Shown here: in pieces, positions 10,570-24,100 of the stretch | Numbering within the stretch: the stretch's first letter is position 1 | Layout: each line of letters begins with the position of its first letter | Source of the DNA: Macrostomum hystrix | Taxonomy: Eukaryota > Platyhelminthes > Macrostomidae | Assembly: GCA_950097015.1 (NCBI GenBank) | Contig: CATNEN010000034.1 | Location: 2,891,501-2,955,500 of the forward strand | Reading direction: 5' to 3' | Length of the DNA stretch: 64,000 nt | Translations under genes and position numbers: made by a program | Notes under the pieces: model-generated | Seen by the model: only the letters and a program-made list of their open reading frames with translations | Databases searched by the model: none | Told to the model about the DNA's origin: nothing

Positions 10570-10852
10570 GACTGATGTACATTCTCACCCACCACCCCAC
10601 TCCCGCAGCTTATGGCTGATGTACATTCTCACCCACCATCCCACTCCCGCAGCTGATGACTGATGTACATTATCACCCACCACCCCACTCATGCAGCTGA
10701 TGAATGATCTACATTCTCATCCACCACCCCCCTTCCGCAGCTGATGACTGATGTACATTCTCACCCACCACCCCACTCCCGCAGCTTATGGCTGATGTAC
10801 ATTCTCACCCACCACCCCACTCCCGCAGCTGATGACTGATGTACATTCTCAT
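10570..10852 (+). repeat. Minisatellite, 44-bp unit
   Basis: About 6.4 copies of a unit beginning ctgatgtacattctcaccca and ending with cccgcagct. Alternate units differ (ttatggctg versus gatgactg), hinting at an 88-bp higher-order unit. Confidence 0.9.
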
Positions 10853-10885
10853 CATTCAGTGATTGCTGCTGTGCATCCGCCGTTG

Positions 10886-10891
10886 TTTATT
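10886..10891 (-). promoter_or_regulatory. Candidate poly(A) signal for the EF-hand gene
   Basis: tttatt on the + strand gives AATAAA on the - strand about 270 nt after the stop at 11158. No EST support is available here. Confidence 0.35.
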
Positions 10892-11157
10892 AATAATAAC
10901 ATCTTTCTCTCTCTAGACTACTTAAAGTATAAATATGCGCCAACGGAGAATAGTAACTGATGAGTGAAAATACGAATATCGCACTTAAAAAATGTGTCCC
11001 TAAGTGCGCGTAAAGAACTTGGTGAAACCCTGGAAAACTAATGCATGGGAATCGACTTCGGGACCTTGGTATTAAAATTGTGCTTTTCGGGTCCAAGAAA
11101 TTTACAAGCAACGCTTCAATGCAGTTTTCAAAGTCGATGGTCGCTCAATTGAAGCGC

Positions 11158-12411
11158 TTAACTATCCGCTGAGCCTCCTGGTTTGCTGATGGCACCTCCA
11201 ACGCCGCCACCGCCGAGGCCTCCCGCCTGCGACACTCGCGATGGGACCCTTGACGGCACTGCCGCTGACGTCGCCGACGAAGTCAGCATTGCGACAAACT
11301 CGGCGTAGTCGATGCAGCCGTCGCCGTTGATGTCGACCTCACGTAGCATGTCTTCGACTTCGGCATCGTCATATTCGTGGCCGAGACCAGCTAACACGGT
11401 CTTGAGCTCCGGCGCCGAGATGTAACCGTTGCGGTCCTTGTCGAAAACGTGGAAGGCTGCCAACAGTTCGTCCTCGGAATCTGCGTCACCGAGCTGCTGC
11501 TGCTGCTGCTGCTGTTTCTTTTTTGCTCGCTTCCGCGGGTCGGACTTCATCAGCTGGATGAACTCTTCGAACTCGATGGTGCCATTGCCGTCCTTGTCGA
11601 TGCGGCGCAGCATTTCCTTTGGTGTAATTTTATTGATTTTGCTGGCTCACGTTTGTTTAGGCTTAGTTTGTTTTGGGCATTTTTCCTCACTGTGACATTT
11701 TTGCATCCACGCAGGCTCAAAAAGCTATACACCTGCGTTCTCACCGCTGCCACCATGTAACATTCTGCTCATTATAGAATAAGTAATTAACACTGGCCGA
11801 TTGACTGAGACTAGTACGATAACGCACCGGAGCGCTATAAGCGAACACGTCAGTTTATAGCAGGACGCGAGTTGGCCCGAATAAAAATTGACACAGTAGA
11901 ACTTCACACTTACCTTTAGCTGAGCGGCACTTGGAGAGCGGCCGATGCAGCGCAGAACAGTTCCCAGTTCCTCCGTTGTTATGCAACCGTCGCCTGGTCC
12001 GAGTCGTATTCAGGCAGAATAATATGTTCGAAAATTATTCTTCTGCTTATGTTATTAAATGTCATCTGAATGCCAGATCCCACTTCAGGCCATAATTCTG
12101 CCAAACTTTAAATTCTCAAACCTAGAATCTTAGGAAAATCCGTGAATTAAATCAAACCAAGATATGCACTTTAGTCTAATCATGAATTGTATCAAAACAA
12201 TCCAGAATTCAATTATCTCGCAGCACCCAATTTCCTGAATCATTAAGTCTTTGAAAATTCTAACTCCTTTCCTCATCAGCTCACCATCTTTGTCGAACAG
12301 TTGAAAAGTTTCCTGTAAAATTTGCAGCTCAGATGCCGACACCATCAGATTGTCGTCTTCCGCGTCGGCCGCCGCGCGAGACGAAGAAGCTTCGGCCTCG
12401 GAAGATGACAT
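11158..12411 (-). CDS. Calmodulin-like protein with four EF-hands and a polyglutamine linker
   Basis: Three exons: 12285..12411, 11914..11993 and 11158..11616, giving 221 residues. Splice phases agree: phase 1 inside the Gly codon of DKDG, then phase 0. Four canonical calcium loops are visible: DKDGDGCITTEE (split by intron 1), DKDGNGTIEFEE, DKDRNGYISAPE and DINGDGCIDYAE. All keep acidic positions 1, 3/5 and 12. Expected role: calcium sensor of the calmodulin/troponin C superfamily in the cytosol. Unlike calmodulin (about 149 residues), it has an acidic Ser/Ala N-terminal extension, an insertion KKQQQQQQQ between hands 2 and 3, and a Gly/Ser/Pro-rich tail of about 40 residues. The start ATG at 12411 lies 25 nt after a 3' splice-like attctag. 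Troponin C is the main alternative. No EF-hand is lost. Confidence 0.85.
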
Positions 12412-15400
12412 TGCTCCGTAGACGGGAGAATGTGCTAGAATCGAGCTAAATAACTTTTTTGTCTACTAAGAATAGCAAAGGAAATCGATCTCGAGACTTT
12501 CTAGTCTAGAGGCGTGGCGATAATTTCAACTGCCGAGATTGGAATCCTGCTCAAAAGTTTCGTCTCATCTCTCCCCCGTTTTCAATTCGAATTCTGTGCC
12601 TATTTTATATTGTATTGTTAATACTGGGCTTCAACCATTCGGATTTGCTTTCCAATCTCCTCTGGGTATTCGGGAAAGAGAGGAGAAAGGTGAAAGGGGG
12701 AGACATGGGGAAGGGCGGAGACAGGAGAGAAAGCGAAGGTGTTTTTGCGCAACTGAAGAATGATTCTAGTCGGGGAAAAACATGGTAGAGAAACAAAACT
12801 TTGACAATCGGAATCTCCGGTCGATGGAACCCCAGTCGACCCGATCCCTTCTTCGCTATTGCTTTTCATCTCAATCCCATCTCACCATTTATTTCAACAA
12901 AATAGTAAACGGGAATGGGGAAAAGTTGTCGGGAAACTCTAGCGAGCAAGAAGACAACTGATGAAATGCAAAGAAAGAAAAGATGAAGAAGTCTTTAGTG
13001 ATCTTTCCTAATTACCTCAGTGCAGTCGGCATGAGCTTAGTTCCACCACCAAGGGGCATGACTAATCACCTGGCAACTATAGCCATATTATTGTACCGTG
13101 CTGCATGATTCGTCTCATTCTCATGCACATTTCCATCTCTCCGTCATTTATATATGCAAGCCTAGCTGTGGCTGCGGCCACAGTGGCCTATTTTATCGAT
13201 GCTGAAGGAACTCCCCGGCTATTTTGCGAATCCCGGCCGCTCTTCCTTTTCGTTTCCCGTCCTCTCTCTTCACTGCCTCCAATCCTAATTAGGAGACTGC
13301 ATGAGCGCTATAGCGCGTGGGTTTTGAGCACATTATGGGTTGTGATGCTGCTTGCATGCGTTCCAGGAGATCGAGAATGGCGCAACACACACGCAAGAAG
13401 GAGCATTTGTAAAGAGAAACAAATGGTTATTTTGTTGTGCTAATAATACACATTATTAAGCCTCTGATGTTACTATATAAGCTCCCTCGCTATATGGGCA
13501 TTTACAAAACTAATCTTTGTAATTAAGCTACGATTTCAAGCTTTTTTGAGCGCTATTATTATACAAAGAACTCGTGCAAAAAACTCGCTGCAGCAGAAAA
13601 AAATAGAACACTAACATGCAGTTATTATAGGGCAGACAGATGAACTTGAAATATCGAAACAATATTATACGTGTCGGTTTCATTTAAAACTAAGATTCAT
13701 TCAGTCTGGAGAATATATAGTCGTAAAAGACTGGCAAACCGGCAAGTTTTCCTTTTCGGACAATATGAGAATAAATAACAAAGCAATTTGAGAAATCTCG
13801 TTACATCTCTCTCTTACATATGAGAAAATATGACGCTTTTCACTTTGTAAGAGTATGCAGGTTAATAAAAAACTGGGATTTTTCATTGTGGGCTCGCTTA
13901 AATTTCGCTTCGCTCCTGCATGGACTGTACATTACAGTACTGCACGTGCACTCTATGAATTTGGCCAGTTTTGCATCGAAATAGCTTTCGGCCGGAAACT
14001 TTTATGCAACCTTTCAGCTTATAGTCGACCTAACTGCGACAAAGGAAATTTAATCCAACATCCAGCATCGATCAGGCCTTTGAAAAGGAGTGCCACAGAG
14101 CGGAATAGTTGTACAATCGTGGGGCTCGCTCACTGACTGCAGATGCTAGCAGACGGTGATGCAGTTTGCAGTTTAGCCTCCTTAGCCACCCTTAGCGCGG
14201 GTGGCTGCTGAGATCGTCAGCAAGTAGGAGAGGTTTTACTGTAGGGATTCATACAGAGATAATTAAGCCAGTGCTCATGGGAGATATCTGCGATTTCTTC
14301 GGACCACCGAAGGTGGCATCATTCATGTTCAAGCACCGGCCTGGATGCACCCGGACTACGTGCAGAATGGCAACCAGTATTAGACAAATTGTTGCGGCGA
14401 GCTCTGGTTTGAAATCGAAAGCCTCTATATAAGTTTTATTCATGATTGGTGTTTTTTGTTTGGTGTTTTAGATGGACTTGCTATCGAAGCTTCGATCTAT
14501 AATTAAGTCTGCCAAGCTAAGCATACCGAGGTTCGAATTCCCGCTTCATTCCTTGAAACTGCAAGACTCTATGCTCTAAAATAACGTACTTTTTGTATTG
14601 TTGAAAACGATTATTTTGAATTTCAGCAAACTATATGCTTAGTACTCATTATAATATTTGGTTTCTTTTGATTCATGTCATGAGCCATCTTGAATGATTA
14701 CACGAATATCGCACAATGTTTATTAAACTGCACTGTATGTAGTCATTCAGAATATGTCCGGACTTGAATTTTAACAGTGATTAAATTTAAAGGATTTTCG
14801 AAGAAATTTAATTCGTCAAACTAAAAGTATTATAACAAAAAAATATCTAATAAACGTAGGGATTTCGCTTTCCTAAGGCGAGAAAAAAACTTACGTTATT
14901 TGATTTGTAACAAGCTGCAATAAAAAATTTGTTTTCTACAAGCTTTAATAGCCTATCATTTTTACGTCTTTAACAATCACTAACGACAACATACTATATA
15001 TAGAAGCAATGACAAAATATGATATTCCCACTTAAAGAATATATCTTTAAATATAGAAACCAGACTTTATAACTTAATTTTACTAGAAGTCAGTCAAGGA
15101 TGGAAAAATAACAACGCTAGTTATTACATCATCTAGTTGTGATGCCTGAACCAATGGATAGGCCTAGTCAGAATGATATTTTGTATGAATTTTTTTAAGT
15201 ATATTAGCATTACAATACAAGACCTATGTTTGTGTTCGTTTGGTCTAGTTGATAGTCTAACTCTAGGACAAGGAAAGTGCATTATTGTATGCCAGTTGTA
15301 TGCCAACTTGTACACCTAAATCTGTCTTAGACTTATTGCCTTGTGTGTAGGCCTACAGTATATGCTTGAAGCAGGAAACAGCTTCCTGGTTCATCCTCGA

Positions 15401-16004
15401 CCTATATGCCACCTTCCTTACTAAGTTGGCTGCTATGACAATGGGGCATATGCCTTTTGTTCTATTATTAACCACCTAGTTATTGCTTAATGCATATGTG
15501 TAAGAAGTTTTGCTTATTAGCAAATAAACAAAAGCTTAACAAGCTTAAACTATGTTTAAGGAAGGCTTAACTCAACACCTTGCTCATAAGTGGAGAAATG
15601 TAGCTTATTAGCTACATGTTTTTAAGATCAGCTTTCAACTCGTGCTGAAGCTATGACAATTTCATTTGTATGCTACTATGTAAAATGCACCAGGTCTATT
15701 ATTAACTCTTAGACTTAGTTACACTGTAATATACAAACCATATATATTGGTATTTAAAAAACTTCTAAAATAATGTCAATAAGTTACTATAACTATAAAA
15801 TATATCTAGTAGTCTATCTTGGCATTTTAGAAAGGTGGCAAATTGATTAACCTTTTACTTTAACTAGAATGTGATTGTGAGCAACAAATAATTGTTTTAG
15901 AAATCAATGTACTACCATTGCTTATATTTAGGAACAGAAAATTAGATTCTTAGCTCCAAAAAATCTATCTATGTTAGGAGTCAGCAATGCTTAAGTTCAC
16001 CCAA
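12412..16004. other. Long gene-free region upstream of two divergent genes
   Basis: AT-rich for most of its length. 12540-12800 is purine-rich. 13283-13316 holds two perfect 12-bp palindromes. At about 14530 a ggttcgaattccc motif looks like an isolated Pol III B-box, probably SINE debris. The EF-hand promoter should lie near 12440 and the Rap1 promoter upstream of 16320, but no clear core element is visible. The 112-codon frame at 13105 has no family resemblance. Confidence 0.4.
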
Positions 16005-16132
16005 CTGCTAAATAGGTACCAGCATAGGCCACAGTCCATGGACTGAACAGTTGTATCTAGCCTTTAGATGTGCCACATAATAGCTGCAGCTGTGCTGTTG
16101 GCTACATATACACCTATTGGGGCAGATTATTA
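16005..16132 (+). mobile_element. SINE family A, partial copy
   Basis: Contains ggtaccagcat, cagtccatggactgaacag and ctgcagctgtgctgt in the order of the family body, and ends near attggggcag like the tail of the complete copy. The tRNA head is missing. Confidence 0.65.
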
Positions 16133-16308
16133 TATTATAAAATAAAATAATTATTTAATTTTTTATTAGGCAAAGAAAAAATTGTCAAAGCAATCCCCAT
16201 ATCACTTTTACTGTGAAAGCTATAAGTATACATTGTAATAAAAAGAACAAATTATTAATATGTAAAGTATATTAAATAACATTTTCATTTCAATTTTCTG
16301 CTAAATTT

Positions 16309-16320
16309 CCTATTTTGCAG
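16309..16320 (+). promoter_or_regulatory. 3' splice site in the Rap1 5' UTR
   Basis: A pyrimidine-rich ttcctattttgcag ends at 16320, 100 nt before the Rap1 ATG. It could be the acceptor of a 5'-UTR intron or of spliced-leader trans-splicing. No promoter is visible between it and the ATG. Confidence 0.5.
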
Positions 16321-16399
16321 TTGACTGTCAGATCTGAGCCTTGCTTTGCAGCTCAGCCTATTAACTAATAATAGCTACTAATTAAGCAGGTTATTGTAA

Positions 16400-18663
<2,264 letters not shown>

Positions 18664-19339
18664 TTACGGTGGGGTGCTGGTCTACTCAGTGCTGGTTGAG
18701 ATTCAGATAAAGTCAAACTGAAGTTACTCGCAATTGTATTCGCCGGCTGTTTTGTTGCTGTGCTGAAGAATTGGGGGCCAAATATGATTTTTGTATTAAC
18801 TAACGGGTTGCCGTATCGTTGGCGTCGTTGGGCTTAATTTAAACAAATGCCTTTGGTTGATTTGTTATGGTGAGTCACTCTTTATTATATGCAAAAGTGT
18901 GTGTTTCCGAACGCGAGTCCCAGTTTCGGTTATCTATAAATATATATTTTCAAACTGTACTATTCTGATTAATGCGTCAAGTTACATTTTTCAGATCGAG
19001 TCGGTTTTGCTTCATCTAAATGATCTTGTCCGATTCTTTTGTTTTATTATCTATTATAGTACTATCCACCGCTTGTATTAACTTTCGTTTGATATAAAAC
19101 TGGCTAATTTTATCTTAGACAAAGTGTTTGACTTCAGTGTGCAATTCATTTAAATTTTTTATTTTCAGTTAGACCATATAAAAGCCATTTTGCTTTGCGC
19201 TTACTGTTTCTTTTGCTACGTTTTAACTTGACCGGAACTAGAGTAGACTAGGTTAGACTAGACTGTTTTGCAACATTGGTCTGCTTGTGTCGTTTGTGCT
19301 TGTGCCTGATTGTGTCGTTTCTTAAAAAATAAAGTGGCA
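18664..19339. other. Rap1 3' UTR and downstream AT-rich sequence
   Basis: Ends with cttaaaaaataaag. The AATAAA at 19328-19333 is the best candidate poly(A) signal for Rap1, about 665 nt after the stop. No other gene signal. Confidence 0.4.
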
Positions 19340-20178
19340 AGCACAGGACCCCCTGTCTATCTAGGCCCAGCACTGGACCCCCTGTCTATCTAGGCCCAGC
19401 ACTGGACCCCCTGTCTATCTAGGCCCAGCACTGGACCCCCTGTCTATCTAGGCCCAGCACCGAACCCCTTGTCTATATAGGCCAGCACTGGACCCCCTGT
19501 CTATCTAGGCCATCACCGAACCCCCTGTCTATCTAGGCCAGCACTGGAAACCCCTGTCTATCTAGGCCATCACCGAACCCCCTGTCTATCTAGGCCAGCA
19601 CTGGACCCCTGTCTATCTAGGCCATCACCGAACCCCCTGTCTATCTAGGCCAGCACTGCAGGACCCCCTGTCTATCTAGGCCATCACCGAACCCCCTGTC
19701 TATCTAGGCCAGCACTGGAAACCCCTGTCTATCTAGGCCAGCACCGAACCCCTTGTCTATCTAGGCCAGCACTGGACCCCTGTCTATCTAGGCCCAGCAC
19801 TGGACCCCCTGTCTATCTAGGCCCAGCACTGGACCCGTCTATCTAGGCCCAGCACTGGAAACCCCTGTCTATCTAGGCCCAGCACTGGACCCCCTGTCTA
19901 TCTAGGCCCAGCACTGGAAACCCCTGTCTATCTAGGCCAGCACTGGACCCCCTGTGTATCCAGGCCAGCACCGAACCCCTTGTCTATATAGGCCAGCACT
20001 GGACCCCCCTGTCTATCTAGGCCATCACCGAACCCCCTGTCTATCTAGGCCAGCACTGGAAACCCCTGTCTATCTAGGCCAGCACCGAACCCCTTGTCTA
20101 TCTAGGCCAGCACCGAATCCCCTGTCTATCTAGGCCAGCACTGCAGGACCCCCTGTCTATCTAGGCCAGCACCGAACC
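19340..20178 (+). repeat. Minisatellite, about 28-30 bp unit (ccctgtctatctaggcc...)
   Basis: About 29 copies in two variants, agcactggacc and agcaccgaacc or atcaccgaacc. The variants alternate in places, suggesting a two-unit higher-order repeat. Length varies by indels in the C-run. Confidence 0.95.
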
Positions 20179-21124
20179 CTACATTTCCACTGAGCACTTA
20201 TACAAAAAAATGGCCCCAAAATGACACAATAGACACTTTTTTCAGAAAGCCGACTCGTCTGTGTTTAGAAAATAAAATCCAGCTTAAGAAACACCTGGTG
20301 TGGGTCTGGTTTGCACAAAGCGATAAAACTTGCAATACGCACCACGAGATGCGATATAGCGCTTCTGATCTGTATTTTCAAGTAATTTAATAAATAGTTC
20401 TATATTTATTCCCGACTAATATTGCATCGGTTTTTTGTGCTTATTCGCCGTATATATTTCCTTATTTTCCACCTACCCTTCCCGTCACCTTTATTACATT
20501 TAATACAATTATCCGCTTCACAGCATTGTACCGCTTTCCTAAAAGCTAAATGCGTCTTCAAAAGAAAAGTATTCAAGCTTTTGTTTGTTTGTTTGTTTGT
20601 AAGTCGTTCTTTTTATTAATAGCGATGTAACATATTGCGGAGTGTTATATAAATACGTATATGACTATATAATTATTTATTATGATTAATGACTATTAAT
20701 ACATTTTTTATTTCCCGCATCCCTTTCTGTCTCTTGACCTTGAAAAATTAAATAAAATACTACTTCGTTGCTTGCCTCTATGTGTTTCAGATTCCGAAAT
20801 AAAATCCGCTAACTGGTTTACTTTTTTGATTTATTGACTCGTATTTATTTAGTTTTGCGAGCGTCGAAAAACCGTAGCCTGTGGGTCTTAGTGTTTAGTT
20901 CACCAGCTCCTCGTTTGTGTACTTAATCTCCCAGATCTTCGGGTGGTTTTGCTAATCTCCATAAATCTCGGGTTGTGTGCGATAAGAACTACTTTAAGTA
21001 GCAAGTCATAGGAAAATTGCATGGAGAATATTTGTATAACTGCATAGCTATCTGCTTCGTTTAAATATCCATGATGCGCAGATTACAAAGGCCTTTATCA
21101 CATACTACTTCTTAAAGTAGTCGA
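20179..21124. other. AT-rich spacer and probable 3' UTR of the CNG gene
   Basis: tttatt at 20825-20850 would give AATAAA on the minus strand about 280 nt past the CNG stop codon, a possible poly(A) signal. A short (tttg)n run lies near 20582. Nothing else recognised. Confidence 0.4.
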
Positions 21125-24100
21125 TCAAGTGTGCCCGGTATCGGAGTCGCTGTCAACAATACTAGGCGATTGCTGTGGCGGCGGTGGCAGAGGTGGAGGC
21201 GGAGGAGACGGGAGCCTGTCAAGACCCTCTGAGCTTGTGGAACCGGCTGATCCGGTTTCGGCAGCGGCTGCTGCTTCGAGCCGCGTCAGGCGACGCTTCA
21301 GCCGGGCCTGGCCGGCGCCGAACTCGGCGGCCAGCCGCGCAAGCCGAGTGTGCAGGCAGCCGACGCTATCGGCAAGGCGCTCCAGCTGCTGCGCCTGGCT
21401 CTCCTGAGTCTCCTCTGCCCGCCTGACCGCGGCCTCGTCCAACAAGTTGTCTTTGCGCAAAACGTCTCGGCCGCGTTGTATCAAGCGTCGCCTAGCTTCT
21501 GGATATTCGTCCAGGGCGGCCCACAGGTCACGCTTGCTCAGGCAGAACAGGTCCGAGTAGCCCTGGCTGCGCACGTTCGCTGTTCGACGATTGCCAGTCT
21601 TGTTGCCAGGAATGTTCAGCAGGGACACCTGTTGGTTTCACACGTGTCACTAACTTATTTTCAAGCATTCTAACTGAAGGTGCGCAACAGCTCGACTGCA
21701 GCAACCAATGTTCTTTCATAGACCTTGGGGCTGCGAGGCCTATGTGGTCACTAACCTCGCCAAAGACGCAGCCCTCTCTCAGAGTGGCGAACACAGTTTT
21801 GCCATCCTGAGCTACCACGCTCAGCCGGCCTCGCTTGACAATGTACATCTCCTTGCCGATGTCGCCCTGACGGCATATATAGTCACCCGGCGAGAATACT
21901 TGAAGGCGCAGCTTGAGCAGCAGCTCAATAAGCAGTCCGGGTTCGCAGTCGCGAAATATTGCGACCCGTCGAAGAGTGTCGAAGTGCACGTGGATGGCGA
22001 TCTCGGCCCGCAGCTTGTCTGGCAGGCTGGCCAGAATGGCACCCTCGTCAAGCGACTGCTTGTTGCACCAGTGATAGTCGAACCAGCGAATAACCCGACG
22101 CTCCAGCTCCTTGCCAACATGCCGGAACTCCATGTAGCGCTTCACCTGGACGGGGGGAACAGTTCTTAATTAAATTCAGCTAACAATGCTTGTTTATTTA
22201 TAATCCGCGACATCTCAACACTTATCCCATTAACTTCCCCAACCTTTGTACTGTCCCACTGATCTCCCTGAATGCCGGCATTTTATCCCGAGACACATGT
22301 CCATATCTGAAATCCGGGAAGCTGTTTGATCGCCCGTCTGGCCAGTTCACTAACGCATTGGCCAGAACAACGGCAAAGTGAACGACAAGAATGTTGCCTC
22401 CGTTTTCTTCCAATATTTCCTTAAATAAATGAAGAAGTCCCAGAGGCAAGCTTGGAGGAGTTTAAGTGCTGAAGTTCGGTTCAGTGTGATTCAGTCCTCT
22501 AAGAGTTTTTTTCTAGAATGGGATTGAGCAGATGGATGCTCTGAAGTGTATGAGCACTAGCGGAAAAGACTGCGCTTCGGATTAATGTGAGGCTGGTCAA
22601 AACACATCTAGCTCTGCGGCATGTGGGAATTTCTGGAAGGTTTTGCTTCGAGTCTGCACATTTTTATCGATCCAATTCAACAAAGAAGGAGGCGAGTTGC
22701 TCTAGACTTGTTTAAATGTACCAGCACTAGCTCTTATGGGCCAGAGATTAGCCGAGGATTCAATCTTTCAGTGCATCTGGAAGCCGCAGCAATGTTTCTT
22801 TCTGTGGAATGTTGTACCACGGCTCGGGACTTCTCGGTAAATTATTTACATATGCATTTCTAGATAGATCAGATAAAAAGATAGCCACTTCACATAAAGC
22901 AACGACACTGCATCATCCACCCCTTTCACTTTCGTCCGTAATAAATAGACAAAAACCCAAATCTAAGCCATGCACATTCTACCCACCTCATTCCTGATTC
23001 ATCCCACAAACCAACCACCCCAATCTAAGCAATGTACATTCTACCCACCCCATTCCTGTTTCATCCCACAAACCAACAACCCCAATCTAACAAATGTACA
23101 TTCTAGCCACCTCATTCATGTTTCATCCCACAAACCAACCACCCCAATCTAAGCAATGTACATTCTACCCACCCCATTTCTGTTTCATCCCACGAACCAA
23201 CAACCCCAATCTAAGCAATGTACATTCTACGCACCCCATTCCTGTTTTATCCCACGAACCAACCACCCCAATCTAAGCTATGTACATTCGACCCACCTCA
23301 TTTCGCTAGCCAGCCACATTATTATCTTATATACAGTATACATGTACGCACCATAACTGGTCAGCGACAGTTCGTACACGAGCTAGATTATTAAATGTTC
23401 TACTGTAAGTAGTAAAATCGCATGAAGCACAGAGCACGTGACCCGCATAAGCCTGTCTAGTATCGACTGCAAGCATATGCTTTACGTGGAAAAATGACAA
23501 TTTTGATCTGCAGCAGCCTAGATTGCCTGTTTCTCTACTGTCCTATCTCGCGGCTTACTCAACAAGTTAATCAACTCGAAAACTCCCATTCGCCCTGCTT
23601 CTGTGGCTTCCCGAGCAATCTGCGAGTGCTTCGCTTGTCGTCCACTGCATACAAATGGCTTGGCGTGCATCTGGCATGTGAAGGAAAATTCCTGCGCAAT
23701 TAAAAAACACAGCGACAGATTCCAAGTTGGTCATACCATATTCCTACAATCTGATCCTATTTATGATCCCTGAATCCCTCATGATCCCTGAATCCCTCCA
23801 GATCCCTGAATACCTCCAGATCCCTGAATCCCTCATAATCCCCTGAATCCCTCATGATCCCTGAATCCCTCATAATCCCTGAATCCCTCATGATCCCTGA
23901 ATCCCTCATGATCCCTGAATCCCTCATGATCCCTGAATCCCTCATAATCCCCTGAATCCATGATGATCCCTGAATCCCTTATGATACCTGAATCCCTGAG
24001 TCCCCTCCAGCAGCTGAGCGCACTCACGCCATCCATCTTCTGCTGGAAGTCGCTCCTTGCCGCGTTCATATTGGCAATCATGGAGCCAACGTTGCCAACG

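Noticed and set aside
13105-13443. 112-codon frame with hydrophobic segments
   Set aside because: It has no family resemblance, splice context or codon bias, and lies in a long gene-free region.
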